From NCBI GenBank assembly GCA_022113835.1, contig JAILWY010000002.1:784501-848500 (forward strand): a stretch of DNA of 64,000 nt. The letters are read 5' to 3'. Within the stretch, counting starts at the first letter, position 1, and each line of letters begins with the position of its first letter. This document shows positions 23,640 to 34,785 of the stretch, in pieces. Both the position numbers and the translations under genes were made by a program. Under the pieces are notes generated by a model. It had not been told where the DNA came from and ran no database searches. It worked only from the letters and a program-made list of their open reading frames with translations. The DNA is from Atopsyche davidsoni. Its lineage: Eukaryota > Arthropoda > Insecta > Trichoptera > Hydrobiosidae.

Positions 23640-25905
23640 GAAGTCCTTTAAACGCGTTCTGAAAGTTACAAGCTGTTGCAACTTCATTAATTTCAAAGTG
23701 CCGATCTCTAAATCATATGTCTTGATGATCAATCTGTCAGTTAAAATGTTGGTTAATTTACAAATAGTAGATTGATCAAATTAATCTTATGCGTGTGATT
23801 TTTATGATAAATTATTTTTAATAACAACTTTCTTTCTCCGTTTAATTTTTTCTTGAAATATTATATAGTGGATAGAATCTTGTCAGTTCTATAGAACATA
23901 GAATAAAATGCTACCCAATTCTGTTCAGAGGAGAGTGGGAGACTCTGGTGGTAAATTTTTGATTTCTAATCAAAGTTTGGATTGTTTTATTGTTCTTGCG
24001 TCCCGTTTTCATTTGTTCCCCTCTAAGTTTGAAACTGAATTTTCTCGCGTCGGTTTTTTTCCAAGTACCCAAGCCGTTTGTTTATTGACCGGGACTTCCA
24101 TAAGTGTCAACATGAGCTGGGGGTATTATTATAAAGCCTTGGAATTCGATCTTATTCTTCTTTCAATATGTAATTATTTTTCTTTATTTTACACAAATAA
24201 ACCACTGAATATTATACACATACGAAAACAATCAGATACGTAAACTACCCTTCTTAAAATAAAGAGAGGTTATATATTTCAAACTTATTCGTGTTTATTA
24301 TTGTGCGAACTCTCTAATCGGTATATTATTTTATGAATGTACCTCCACAAAAACTTTATCACTTTATCACAATGTGCAAATTTAAAAAAATACTTATTGT
24401 ATTTTAATATGAAGTACAAAAATACTCGTATTAGTTTTTTTTTAACAGTGTATTAAGTAATTTTTCAAAAAAATTATTTACTAATTATTGGTCTTAATAA
24501 ATATATTACGAATAGTTTTTCGCTGGGTAAGGAATAGTCTTATATAAGGTCTCTCATTACAATTATAGAACCTTTTAGGGTACAGTCGGCATCGAGTGCG
24601 AGCGTTGAGGGAACTCTGTGTTTGTCGGACGGAGGTTCTGTTGATCCAGAGAGGGTAAAGCACCGTTCATTATATCGAAACGAAATATCGCCTGGACTCA
24701 GATATAACATAATGACAGACGCCGTATCGCTTTACGATAATACAGCCTGGCACTATGGAAGGAGCACTATGCCGCGTCGTTAGGCCGATGGACGGTAATT
24801 GAACCGAAGCTCTGAAGCGATACCTTTTCAGAATAACATTTTTATATCTTTATTCCACGAGCGGGAGACATTTTATATCAGATCGTGTGAGAGCGAGGAA
24901 TCCTTAGCACACTATTATGCTTATGAAACTGTGTTCGGTGAAAATACAGGTAGACAAGCAGATTTATGCTCTATGTGTCTACAAAGCTAATAATAATAAT
25001 TTTTTGGGTAAAAAACATAGAAAAGATACGAATTGTTTTTAATAATAAAGAATGAGAACTTATAATTTAAATTTTTTCAAGTTTTAATTTTTTATTTATT
25101 TTGATACAAATAATCAATAACGATTTTTTTATTAAGTTTATATTTTTTTTAATATTTAAAATCTTTATTATTGAGGTCTAGAATAACATACTGATAATAT
25201 AGTCAAAAGTTATTAAACGTTGTTGCTCTATTCAAATTCAAATTATCTATAAGTTACTGTAATAATAACAAAACCACAAGGCAAATGTTTAACACTGATG
25301 TTTTATATTCAACGCACCACCTACATATACAAGTTTTGTATTCCACAATACCTCGTTATTTTTATTGAGGTTTGAGAAATATTAACATAAGGTCTTAATG
25401 TAAATCCATATATCTACACTGATAGTAAACTTCTAATATATTCAAAAACATATTTACCATAGAACAAAACTAACACTATTTGATCAAATACATAAAAAAG
25501 CAAGACATCTTAAAAGTCTTTCAATATAGGCAATGTGGGTTTTTAGTTTATCTTGTAGTGATGGGCATTAACGGGCAAACACGATCGATTATTCAATTCT
25601 TCACAAAAGCCGATTCGTTATAACAAACAGATTTTAATCGTATAAACGAAAAAATAATTAGTATAATAGTTAATAATTAAAATATTTTTTATACGTAATG
25701 TATTTGAAAAAAGAGGTAATATAAATCATACATAATATTCGAAGAAAAATCGATTAAAGCTTATGATTTTATTTAAAAAATAAAAATTGAGAACTCTTTT
25801 GCACTTTGTTAATTTAATAAAAATACTTTGATATTTTAATTAAAATGTTGACAAAGCCGGTCACCTATAAATAGCTAGAGATGGAAAAAATTTTTTTTTT
25901 AAAAT
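23640..25905. other. AT-rich DNA, no gene recognised
   Basis: Contains a 111-codon open frame (23908-24243) and a GC-richer patch at 24560-24800, neither with a recognisable domain or good splice signals. The remainder is A/T-rich. Confidence 0.45.
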
Positions 25906-25908
25906 AGC

Positions 25909-25950
25909 AAAATGATATTCCACCAAGAACTTTCATCAAAAATATTGAAT
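25909..25950 (+). repeat. Short dispersed repeat of about 42 bp, copy 1
   Basis: AAAATG(A/G)(T/A)AT(T/C) CCACCAAG AACT followed by TC(A)AAAAATATTGAA matches the segments at 27717-27759 and 39802-39843 at most positions. The third copy lies inside an hAT element, so this may be an internal scrap of that family. Confidence 0.6.
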
Positions 25951-26049
25951 ATTAAAAAAAAGTCAATATTTATAAAAAATGACATAAAATAATCCAAGCG
26001 ATATTTCTATGAGTTTTAACCATTAACATCTCCTTTGAATCTAGTCCGT

Positions 26050-26200
26050 GGCAAGTAAGGTTACTTTTCAACTGGAGGGAAGAGGGTTTGAGGCCGGCGC
26101 TGTCCGCGTGTGCACTTTCCGGTGATTGTGTTATCAACCCTCTTCAAGGGGATGAAAGTTCATGACAAGCCGTCATGCTTCCCCATTAGCAAATTACGCA
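26050..26200 (+). repeat. Degenerate SINE-like segment with hairpin
   Basis: TGGCAAGTAAGGTTAC and AGGGTTTGAGGCC sit about 35 nt apart like diverged A and B boxes. A GC-rich stretch and a hairpin CATGAC-AAGCC-GTCATG near 26161-26177 follow. The layout parallels 35640-35800. The assignment is tentative. Confidence 0.3.
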
Positions 26201-27715
26201 AAAATTTCAAGTGTAGCGCACAATTTCTATTTCAGCGCAAAGGATGATTCAGCCGTGATAGTTGGAAAGAGTGCAAAGTAGAAATGTCCCAAAAATCAAA
26301 TAGAATTGTAGAATGACTAGAAGGTTGCGTTATGAATTTTATGTTAATGGTCAGTTAAATAGCGTTTTTAGGTATTGTCACGTAAGATTTGTAAAAAGTT
26401 GCGATTATCAGTTCAATGTGACTGTCGTATTCCATCACAGGTCGCATCTACGCCTCTGATAAGATCAGTGCTTCAAGAATACTGAAATAAAGACATGTCC
26501 TCGTGGGATGACAATATCACTAGAAACACTTTGATTAAGCTGATGATTTTTTTATAAAATTTCAGCTCACATAAGGTTTCGACATCAAAATTTTAGACGA
26601 TTTATTTGTATAGGGGAACCTCCAAGAAGTTGTATATATTGGCTATCTGGTGGATTTAAGACCAATCAAAGATGTAATGGGTTTTTTTTTACAATTTTAA
26701 AATAAAGTAGTATTATAAATAGGCAATTAAAATAATGAATTTTGTATTTCTAGATAACCTTAAAAACGAAACAAAAAGGCAATTAACATCAGACAAGCTT
26801 AGTAAATTCTAACGAATATTTATTGAGATAATTTTCTATTCTTTCTGTAGTTTTAATTTTTAATCTAGAAAAGAGGATCGAATTAAAAAACAATTTCGCA
26901 AAGTAATCTTTTAGAATATTCTCAGCTAAAATTTATCAAGTATACACTTCAGAGGAACGGTTCAAAGTTAGTTCAAGAAAACCGGGCATTCCGAGTCAAT
27001 CATCGCAAGTATGAAGTCAAATTTCTCGCCAGATAGGCGGGTGGCTTTAAAGGAAGCGGTTTTCATACCCCCATATACATAAAAGGGAGAATTCCAAACT
27101 TTTCCCTAAAAAGATACCAGACCATTCGTCTCGGCGAGTATTACGTAGGCTTATTTACTGGCAAAGTACTGATATACACCCTGTACAAAAATTATTATAT
27201 CTCAAATACACAGGCTCTAAACCCAATTGCCATAATCTAAATATACCGTCAAAAATATTGCCTTATAATATTTTTATGATGTATATTTTTAAGTGTATGG
27301 TTTATCGTATTAAATGGTGGAATGTCAAATCGACGAAGCAATCCACTAAATCAAACTTGGATTTTATTTTATTTTCAGTTCTCTTAGATTGCAATTAACT
27401 TTTGATTTATATTGTTTACACTCCTTTTGAAGTTACGATTAAAAATAAAAGCTCACTACAGCGTCTTGTCCGATAATTATCTTATATGTTTAAAAAAAAG
27501 TATTTATTTTTGAATTGAATAAAATATCAGTCGTAGAAGGCTCAATCGTGAGCATGGGTGACTTTGATTTTTCAGTTATTAATAAGGCGAATATGATCGT
27601 TCAATGCTTGTGAAATTGGAATTTTATGAAACCTTGTTTACTGCAAATATATAAATAAATTACCGGTTTAAAACTGAGTATCAAACGTAACACAAAAGTA
27701 TTTTATTTTAAATAT
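26201..27715. other. AT-rich DNA, no gene recognised
   Basis: Nothing supported. Confidence 0.5.
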
Positions 27716-27716
27716 T

Positions 27717-27759
27717 AAAATGGAATTCTACCACGTACTCTCTGTCAAAAATATTGAAT
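27717..27759 (+). repeat. Short dispersed repeat of about 42 bp, copy 2
   Basis: AAAATGGAATTCTACCACGT then ACTCTCTGTC and AAAAATATTGAAT closely match 39802-39843 and 25909-25950. Confidence 0.65.
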
Positions 27760-27780
27760 TTAGATATGTATATATGATAA

Positions 27781-27999
27781 AGCACATTTTTTCACACATT
27801 GAAAATGATTTCAATGAACTCTCAGAAAAATATCATTGTGACTTGTGTAGCATCCTACACAAGTCACGATGATATTTTTCTGAGAGTTTCTTTGAAATCA
27901 TTTTCAATGTGTGAAAAAATGTTCCTAATCATATGAGTAAGTAATATAAGCCTGTAAAGGTAATTAAAACGCACTTGATTGACGTTCAATCAACACAAT
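27781..27999 (-). mobile_element. Retroposon-family copy collapsed to a near-perfect hairpin
   Basis: The left arm (about 27786-27850) and right arm (about 27855-27921) are inverse copies over roughly 65 bp, separated by only CATC. The arms contain the family sequence CTCAGAAAAATATCAT and its inverse. They end at the tip in CTTGTGTAG / CTACACAAG, which are remnants of the tRNA-like acceptor and T stem. The right side continues with the family's outer sequence (rc of GATTGAACGTCAAT near 27978). The rest of the tRNA-like core is deleted. A transcript would fold into a long double-stranded stem. Confidence 0.75.
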
Positions 28000-28235
28000 A
28001 TAAATATATTTGAAGCGATAAAAAACATCTTTATATAGTTGAAAATTGAGCTTACATTTGTTTCAATATTTATTTTACCTGACACTTCTAGTCTGAGTTT
28101 TCAATGTTTTTAGTATAAAAAAAATGTAAAAAATTTAATTTTAAGGCATGTAGTATAACAGGTTATAAAAGTTTTGTATTTTATCTGTTACGCGAGTTTC
28201 GAAAAACCTTAAACACGCCGTACCTCCCCGCAGCA
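28000..28235. other. AT-rich DNA, no gene recognised
   Basis: Nothing supported. Confidence 0.5.
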
Positions 28236-28239
28236 GCCT

Positions 28240-28420
28240 GATGCTGGAACAAGTTTCTCGCTGATTAGCTTGCAGGTTGCAGGTGGCGGGGGTAGGGGGT
28301 AGTAGGGGGTAGGGGTATGGGGTCGGTGGTAGGGGGTCGGGGGTAGTGTTGGGGGTCACGCGGGGCTCGGGGACTGCGCTCGGCGCTGCGGGCGACACGA
28401 GGTGCATCTGCGCATGGCGT
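28240..28420. repeat. G-rich, GC-rich island with quadruplex-type runs
   Basis: From 28286 to 28356 the plus strand has about eight runs of four or five G, separated by short linkers (GTAGGGGGTAGTAGGGGGTA type). It is a degenerate tandem array of a GGGGGTA unit. The minus-strand frame here is only Pro/Thr/Tyr low complexity. A GC-rich stretch continues to about 28420. Confidence 0.7.
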
Positions 28421-29019
28421 GCGCGAGCAATATAAAAGTATTCGTTTTAAAGTTTTACTTATTCAGTGAGCGTTTACTTCGAAATGAAATATGATATTAC
28501 CGTTTTACGGTTTGCAGAAAACGTAAAGACGCTGAAAATTTACCAGTTTAATCTTTGACCCGAAAAGGAACTTATTTGACTCCATCACAGTTTGAGTAAA
28601 AAATGCGTTCGAAAAAAAATTAAACGTTTCAAAACTTACTCTCACCAAAAATTTTTTTAAAAATTTTATTTCAAAATAGTAAAGTTGAATATTCATTTAC
28701 ATTTGGTGCAAACAAATTTAAACGGCAAACCAATTTTGGAATGCTAAACATCATCAGAAAAAAGGTCTACAAAAGACTCAGAACTCATTCTGTACTATTA
28801 TTTCAATTACTGTAGCATTTGCTACTCAAAGGTTATGATTTGAACGCATCTTGAAACCACAAAAAATTCAATAAGAAATTTTTTTTTTCATGGAAACAAC
28901 TGTGATATTTATTGTAGAAATCAATAAATTTAAAAATTTATTTGCGAACTTTACAGTAACATGTGTTTTCAGGTTGGTTTTTAAAGCTTTTATTTTATGG
29001 TTTTACTAGATAAAATAAC
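28421..29019. other. AT-rich DNA, no gene recognised
   Basis: Nothing supported. Confidence 0.5.
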
Positions 29020-29351
29020 AAATACCAACTTGATAATGATTAAGTACATTTTTTCAAATATTGATAATCGATTAAAGAAACTCAAATATCATCGTGATAT
29101 TTAAGCTTACATGGCCGGTGCATTACCAATTATACCAACGAATCACTAGTACTAGGCAAGAATCATATCCTATAAATGAAACAACGTACTTAGTATGCCA
29201 ATTCAATATTGTGTGATTTGAGTTTCTTTAATCAATTTTCAGTATTTGAAAATATGTACTTAATCATTATCAATCAATCAAATCTGCATACGCAAAATCG
29301 TACTTCCTGTGAGACGGTCTTCACAAAAATCAATAATATAAATACCAACTT
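29020..29351 (+). mobile_element. tRNA-cored retroposon, tailed subfamily, T arm deleted
   Basis: A 308-bp element (29032-29339) sits between perfect 12-bp repeats AAATACCAACTT (29020-29031 and 29340-29351). The 5' end is GATAATGATTAAGTAC. Its inverse GTACTTAATCATTATC occurs near 29262-29277, followed by a tail of about 60 bp containing CGTACTTCCTGTGAGACGGT and ending CAATAAT. The core lies on the minus strand relative to the tail and has lost the T arm and B box: only about 29095-29145 remains. Confidence 0.85.
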
Positions 29352-32300
29352 TTTATGAAATCTACCACAGCGAAACTTTTTTAATATTGTATGAATGTTA
29401 CCAGCTTAGCGATAGCATAAAATTTATTTGAAATTAACAAATAAAGCGGAAAGAACAGACGTTTCAGCGGCCATATGGAGGCACTCTGTAAGGGCACGTC
29501 CCCGGAGCGCAATAACGCTGCACTTCCGGAGTACGTGACGCTTTTTACATTTCAATTGTAAAGTCGATGACCGTTGCACTTTCCGTGCGAACAACACGGC
29601 CTTAACGAAGTCGCAAAAGCACATATAATCCGAAACTATACCACCGGAAAACTTAGGAGAGGCAACCATCGCGGCATTTCTGTTCAAACGAACTTTTGAA
29701 TTCACCTGTAAACTTTTTTAATATGTGATCGTGTATTTAAATGCACCCTTAAAGTATAATAACAAAAATTTCAAATTAATTGCTAGAAGATGACACCATT
29801 ATTAAAACAAGCACTGCTTTCACTTCATGCCTTCCCAAATCTGATGAAGTCCTTGTGAGAAGAAAGTGTTTTCCTGAAAAATGATTCAACTAAGTTCATT
29901 TGGTTTTTATAAATGTTTACCTTTTAAATTAGTTCGTGTATTTAAAAAAATCTTTACAAACTTTTTTTACAAAATAAAATTTTTATGACATAATTTTTTT
30001 TGCATTTATTGTTGTGGCATAGCAAACATATTCTGACTCAATTAATTAATTATTTTCTGTATTTAATAAATACGCCTAGCAAAATGGATAGGACGTCGTA
30101 AAATCATTTTAAAGTGAGCATTTTCGCCTTATAAGGGTTTCATCTGACATAAAAACCGAAAAGCACTCGTTTCATGAATTATATCTATTTCTCCAAGCCA
30201 TTCAGATTATACTATCTATTTAATTTGATTTTTAATTATTTGAAACGTTTTTTAATTAATATCATATATAAAATAAACATAATCTTTATCTTTATAACTA
30301 ATATTTGAAAAGATGCTTTACGGCAAAATAAAGTTAGGTATTTAAAATCATGTTATATATAAAATAACCAATTAATTTAAATAAAATGCTTTGCATATTT
30401 ATATCTCAAAATCTGAATGTTATAGGTGTGCGAACTAATTAACTTGAATCTCCATTTTATGATCGTCCATTTCCGCCACGCGACAGGAAGCGACCGAGGC
30501 CTTTTTTCGTGTCATGGCAAATATTTGAATTAAATACAGATTCCGCTGAAACTCCGCGGCCGTATCAATCCAAATGGGAAAAAAAACCGACTCCAGACGA
30601 GCAGAACGTTCGTCTGATAAAACCTGCAAGTCTGCTCATTTATAATAAATTACGTTTACCACGTCCGATGTCCACTCTGCTAATTAATGACGTCACAGAT
30701 AGCAAAGGCTAAGTTTTGACCTGACAGATTTGGAACGGCGCTTTTCTTGTCGGTGTGAATTTTTTTCTATGTGTACCTTTGTTTTTTGGCAAGAACGTAT
30801 TTGCCCTGTAAAAGTTCACAGGATTATCAGTTTTATTATGGATTGGTTTAACGTAGAAAGGCAAACTTTCTTGGGTTCATTGTATATCAGGCAATTAAGA
30901 AAGCTCACTTTAATCAGTATCAAAACTATGTGGATAGTGTCAGGCCATAGCCTGAGGTACATGTTCAAATACCACATAAGTTATGAAAATATATTTTTTT
31001 TTCTTGTCAGTGCTTGTCGGTTATTAGTTTTTAAGACTATTAAGATTATTTGTATAATATGGTAAAACCAAAATATTGCTTGTTGAAAGTATTTTATAAC
31101 TCTACTGTTGTAATAAAATTATGATTTCAATTAAAACTTTGTTCATGAAAGTCAAAATTCAACGCACTTCCTATTGGAATCTTACACCTTAGCTCATAAA
31201 ATCTGATTCATGTTCTCTTATCACATGAGCTAAATTATGCGCTATTTTTCTGATTGATAACTATGTTTCAGGTGGAAATATTGAAAATAGGAAACGATAA
31301 ACTTTATATTCATTAATGAAATCACGCCTTTTTTGTTTGCCAAATTTTTGAAGCAATGAGTTATGCATTTGGGTTTGATACTTTTTTGTTTTAGGTACAT
31401 AGTTAAAATATAGAAATTAATCATATATATTAAATAAGCTTAAATTGTTTTATAAAAAATCATGTGTGATTTATTTTTAATTTATAAATAATTGAATAAC
31501 GGTTATACTATAACGATGATGGATAAGTAAGAAGAAAAAAATGTAAATTAACGAATTTTATAGTTAATAAATAAAATCATACGTTTTCAAAAACTATAAA
31601 TTATTGATTGATAATAATTTTTTTGAAAGTTTATTTGGTTATTATTTAGATCGTTCTGGAATTTCATTTTCTATTTTAAAAGGTGTTTTTATACAAAAAA
31701 GAGGTGTAGTAGTACCAAAATTCTGAAAACTAAACAATATTTGTACAATTTATGCTTCTTCCGGGTCTCTGTATGCAAACAATTAATATTTTTACTGTAA
31801 GCTCTATATTCAATTATAAGTTACAAGAGAAAACTTGATAGTGTAGCAGAGTAGACTGTTTACATATGATATTCTGCGCAGCCTTGCAAGCACTTTCCAG
31901 AAACTTCTACTGAGTTCGCGAATATTCCTTGAAAATTTTCTAGTCGTCTAATGATTGAAATTTTTTTCGTAATGTCTTATACACACAAAAACTATTCATA
32001 TTTTCTTTAAACACTGATCTATGGTTTAAATGCTTTAATTAAAATTCTATACATATTAAAGAAAGAGACAAATATTTTTAATTTACTTTTTAGGACAAAT
32101 GTGTACATCAGATTAATCGGTTGCATCGTATACCTATGCAATCATTTGAATTTTGTCGTTAAGGCCAGTACCAGGTATAAGCAAAGTACCAGGTGCAAAA
32201 GATAGGAGGTTAGGACTCTATTATGTCTAGAAAAAAAATCGATGATGTCTTTGAATGCTTTCAATAGCTAACCCACCCCCTCTCTCGCGACTTCTTATTC

Positions 32301-32456
32301 CTACTGAGTGGTGTGATTATGGAATTCTTATTCAGACTATCCCAGGAAGGACTTCTGCTGCTCGTGGAATAGAAATTAATGATTTTTTTTTAATATTATG
32401 TGAGTTTTTAAAATGACGGACAAGACATTTGATTGGTGAAGATCTATTATTATAAT
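29352..32456. other. AT-rich DNA with GC-richer patches; no gene recognised
   Basis: About 29440-29680 and 30470-30720 have balanced base composition and could hold conserved non-coding sequence. A tRNA-B-box-like stretch near 30955-30975 has no partner A box. No gene is supported. Confidence 0.45.
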
Positions 32457-32643
32457 GATAAAAGTACCTTTGTATTTTGTCTTTACTTTGAGTTTACTAG
32501 TTTCGACCAAGTAGACTAGGTCATCATCAGATGCATAACTAAATATGCATCTGATGATGACCTAGTCTATTTGGTCGAAACTAGTAATGTAAAAAAAATT
32601 TATAAACTAAAAGTGAAGACAAAATACAAAGGTACTTTTATCC
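32457..32643. repeat. Palindrome carrying hammerhead-ribozyme-like cores
   Basis: The two arms (about 32457-32535 and 32547-32643) are inverse copies around a short AACTAAAT loop. On the plus strand CTGATGA (32551-32557) is followed by GACC (32559-32562), a loop, GGTC (32573-32576) and GAAAC (32577-32581). This is the conserved core and stem II of a hammerhead ribozyme, with one extra T before stem II. The left arm carries the same core on the minus strand (GAAAC complement at 32500-32504, CTGATGA complement at 32524-32530). Stem I and stem III are not convincing within a single arm. Such motifs are known from Penelope-like retroelements and SINE-type retrozymes; which element this comes from is not visible. 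Confidence 0.65.
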
Positions 32644-33000
32644 GTATAATATATATAATGTGTAATGTTTTTTTTTTTAATGTAATCAGATGAATTCTTT
32701 TCGAGAGTCGTTTCATGTATAAATCTATTATTGATGAAGATTTATTTACGCATCGGGATGCAGTGCTTATTATGTTCAATGTGGGGTTCTCGATGCATTC
32801 TGATTTGTTACTTTATCTTGGATTTCTCTTTATCGCAAAAAAACCGCTCTCAAGTGTTTCGTTGGCTATCTAATTCAATCTATCCCATTTTCGTTAACAT
32901 ATATTGTGCCGCTTTCAAAAAAAAAAAAACGCATTAAAATGTAAAAATAAAACCCATGAGTTTTGCGTTACACATTTTATTAGAAGTCCTTTTTAGATCA
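32644..33000. other. AT-rich DNA, no gene recognised
   Basis: Nothing supported. Confidence 0.5.
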
Positions 33001-33004
33001 ATCA

Positions 33005-33240
33005 AAATTAAGCCGAGGCCGACGTCCCTCGGCCGTCCCGCTCGCGCGCGCGCCCCGGCAAGTGCTGGAGCGGGACGCCGCTCTGCCGCAATGCACCTGA
33101 AGTTGGCGCGGATAGGCCCGGGGCCGCTCGACTTTGAAATTGGAACGTTTGTCTTATTTCAGCGGGATGTTTTCACCCCCGGACAGCGGCACCCGGTCAC
33201 CCCCGGACACCCCCGGACACCCGAACGCTGCGGGGCGCTT
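33005..33240. other. CpG-rich island
   Basis: A sharply bounded GC-rich, CpG-dense block with CTCGCGCGCGCGCCCC near 33040-33055 and short tandem CACCCCCGGA units near 33174-33222. An acceptor-like TTTGTCTTATTTCAG ends near 33162 within it. No protein family is recognised in any frame. It could be a promoter, enhancer or decayed GC-rich repeat. Confidence 0.4.
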
Positions 33241-33342
33241 TGTTTGCTGAAAAGTCATTTGATTAAAAACACTCAGTAATGTGCTTCAGATTTAATGCGC
33301 TTAAGCCAATAACTATTATTATTGATAATAAGTACATTTACA

Positions 33343-33615
33343 TATGTCGATTATTTTATTGAACGTCAATCAGATGCGTATTTATACCCATTACGGGTTT
33401 ATTATATTATTACTAATATGATTAGTTCACACATATAAGATGATTTAAAGAAACTCTTTTAAACTCTTCTAAATTTTTTTATTGACAAAAATACTATTAT
33501 AGTACTAAAATATGAACTAATGTGCCTAATCATATTAGAAATAATATAATATACCCGTAATGGGTAATAAATACGCATCTGATTGACGTCCAATCCAAAA
33601 AATAAGACATACGTA
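33343..33615. mobile_element. tRNA-cored retroposon family, two-sided copy without core
   Basis: The outer sequence of the family is present at both ends in inverse orientation: a left arm GAACGTCAATCAGATGCGTA... from about 33360, and a right arm ending ...GATTGACGTCCAATCCAAAA near 33600. Each side is about 110 bp and includes the CCCATTACGGG segment. The tRNA-like core is replaced by about 45 bp of AT-rich sequence (33462-33508). No clear target duplication was found. This copy shows a fully symmetrical, MITE-like form. Confidence 0.8.
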
Positions 33616-33719
33616 TATGATGGTGCGCGTCTTGGCTAAATTAATAGATTTTAAAATTAATATCCAGATGGGACTAAAATCGCTTCACTTGTTACTTTGT
33701 TCAAAAAGTCCAGTGCTTG

Positions 33720-34012
33720 CAAATCACTAAATATTGGTTGGCCTGGGCACATTGGTTCATATGTAGAGTATGATTGTTAAAAATTCTCAATAAACGAAAG
33801 TGATTCGTTAGTACAAGGTTTAGTACACCAGCCATGTAAGCCAGGGGATGTGGGTTCAAATTCGACACAAATCACGATGATACTTTTCTGAGAGTTTCTT
33901 TAACAAATTTCAATATTTAAAAAAAATGTACTTAATCATTATCAATCAATAAAACCGGTATAGGCAAAATCGTACTTCTTGTGAGACGGTCTTCACAAAA
34001 AATCAATAATAT
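33720..34012 (+). mobile_element. tRNA-cored retroposon, tailed subfamily, 5' truncated
   Basis: Begins abruptly at AAATCACTAAATATTGG, carries the core at 33801-33874 in the sense direction, then the right arm, GTACTTAATCATTATCAATC, and the tail with GTGAGACGGTCTTCAC ending CAATAAT. The left arm and 5' end are missing. Unlike the copies at 29020 and 48529, the core here has the same direction as the tail. Confidence 0.75.
33801..33874 (+). repeat. tRNA-like core of the truncated copy
   Basis: The 74-nt segment begins TGATTCG and ends ACAAATCA. The B box reads GGGTTCAAATTC and the T stem GTGGG now faces TCGAC, so it is partly broken. The remaining arms match 19057-19130. Confidence 0.7.
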
Positions 34013-34720
34013 AATGATTATTAAACCTTCATTTTTCAACCGGGCAAATCTCTCGCATACACTATATGTTTAAGTAGTAACTTTGTCTCTCCGCTCTCTG
34101 CATTATGTTGCTTGCGCATGGCTACCATTCTGTACCCTTATCGGTAATGGGGTAGTGGACTTGTAATGATTGTGGAAGGATGTGCTCTGAAAGGACCTTG
34201 TCTAGGTACTGCGGAAGTATCAGATCTAAACGCCAGACCTTTTTAAGGAAAGAATTATATAATAATTCTATTGGGCAGCAGCAATACGCAGACTTTTCCT
34301 ACCAATATAAAATGCGGTTACAAATAAGAAAGACACAGGAACCCACTATACTATTTTCCCCTTAGAAAACCATGAACACTGGTTCAGCATGAGTATATAC
34401 TCACTAAAAAGGTCGCCAACCTTCTCTGAAGAGAAATACATGATGAAAAAGTAATTTTGTACCATATATAAACCCAAAAGATGTGAGAGTAAACAAAGTA
34501 TATTTTTGATCGTACTTATTTTAACAAACCTATATATTATGATTAACCATCGATTCATTTAAATCCCTTGTCTGATGTAGGAATTTTTTTTAAACTAATT
34601 TCAATACTCATTTAATATATAAAACAGGATACACGGGTTTTAACAAATCATCACTCCAATTCATTTTCACCTGATATCGTGTTGATATAAAAAATCTCCA
34701 ACGGATGAAACGATATAAAA
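34013..34720. other. No gene recognised
   Basis: The stretch 34020-34360 is less AT-rich and holds a 61-codon frame without family resemblance. Nothing else is supported. Confidence 0.45.
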
Positions 34721-34724
34721 AACA

Positions 34725-34785
34725 GTACGAAAGGATATGAACCCGTAGCTCAGTGCTTTTTTCAATCAAGCTACAGTGGCATAAT
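34725..34785 (-). repeat. tRNA-like SINE head fragment (degenerate)
   Basis: On the minus strand CACTGTAGCTTGATTG (A-box-like) is followed by GAGCTACGGGTTCATATCC (T arm and B box). The order and spacing are tRNA-like, but the stems are incomplete. Confidence 0.4.

Noticed and set aside
23908..24243. 111-codon plus-strand frame as a gene
   Set aside because: No family resemblance, no good splice sites, and residue composition typical of AT-rich chance frames.
28141..28407. Pro-rich minus-strand protein
   Set aside because: The Pro/Thr/Tyr repeats are the translation of the G-rich array and not a protein family.
30730..31065. 111-codon plus-strand frame as a membrane protein
   Set aside because: Phe/Ile/Leu-rich because of T-rich DNA; no signal of selection or known domain.
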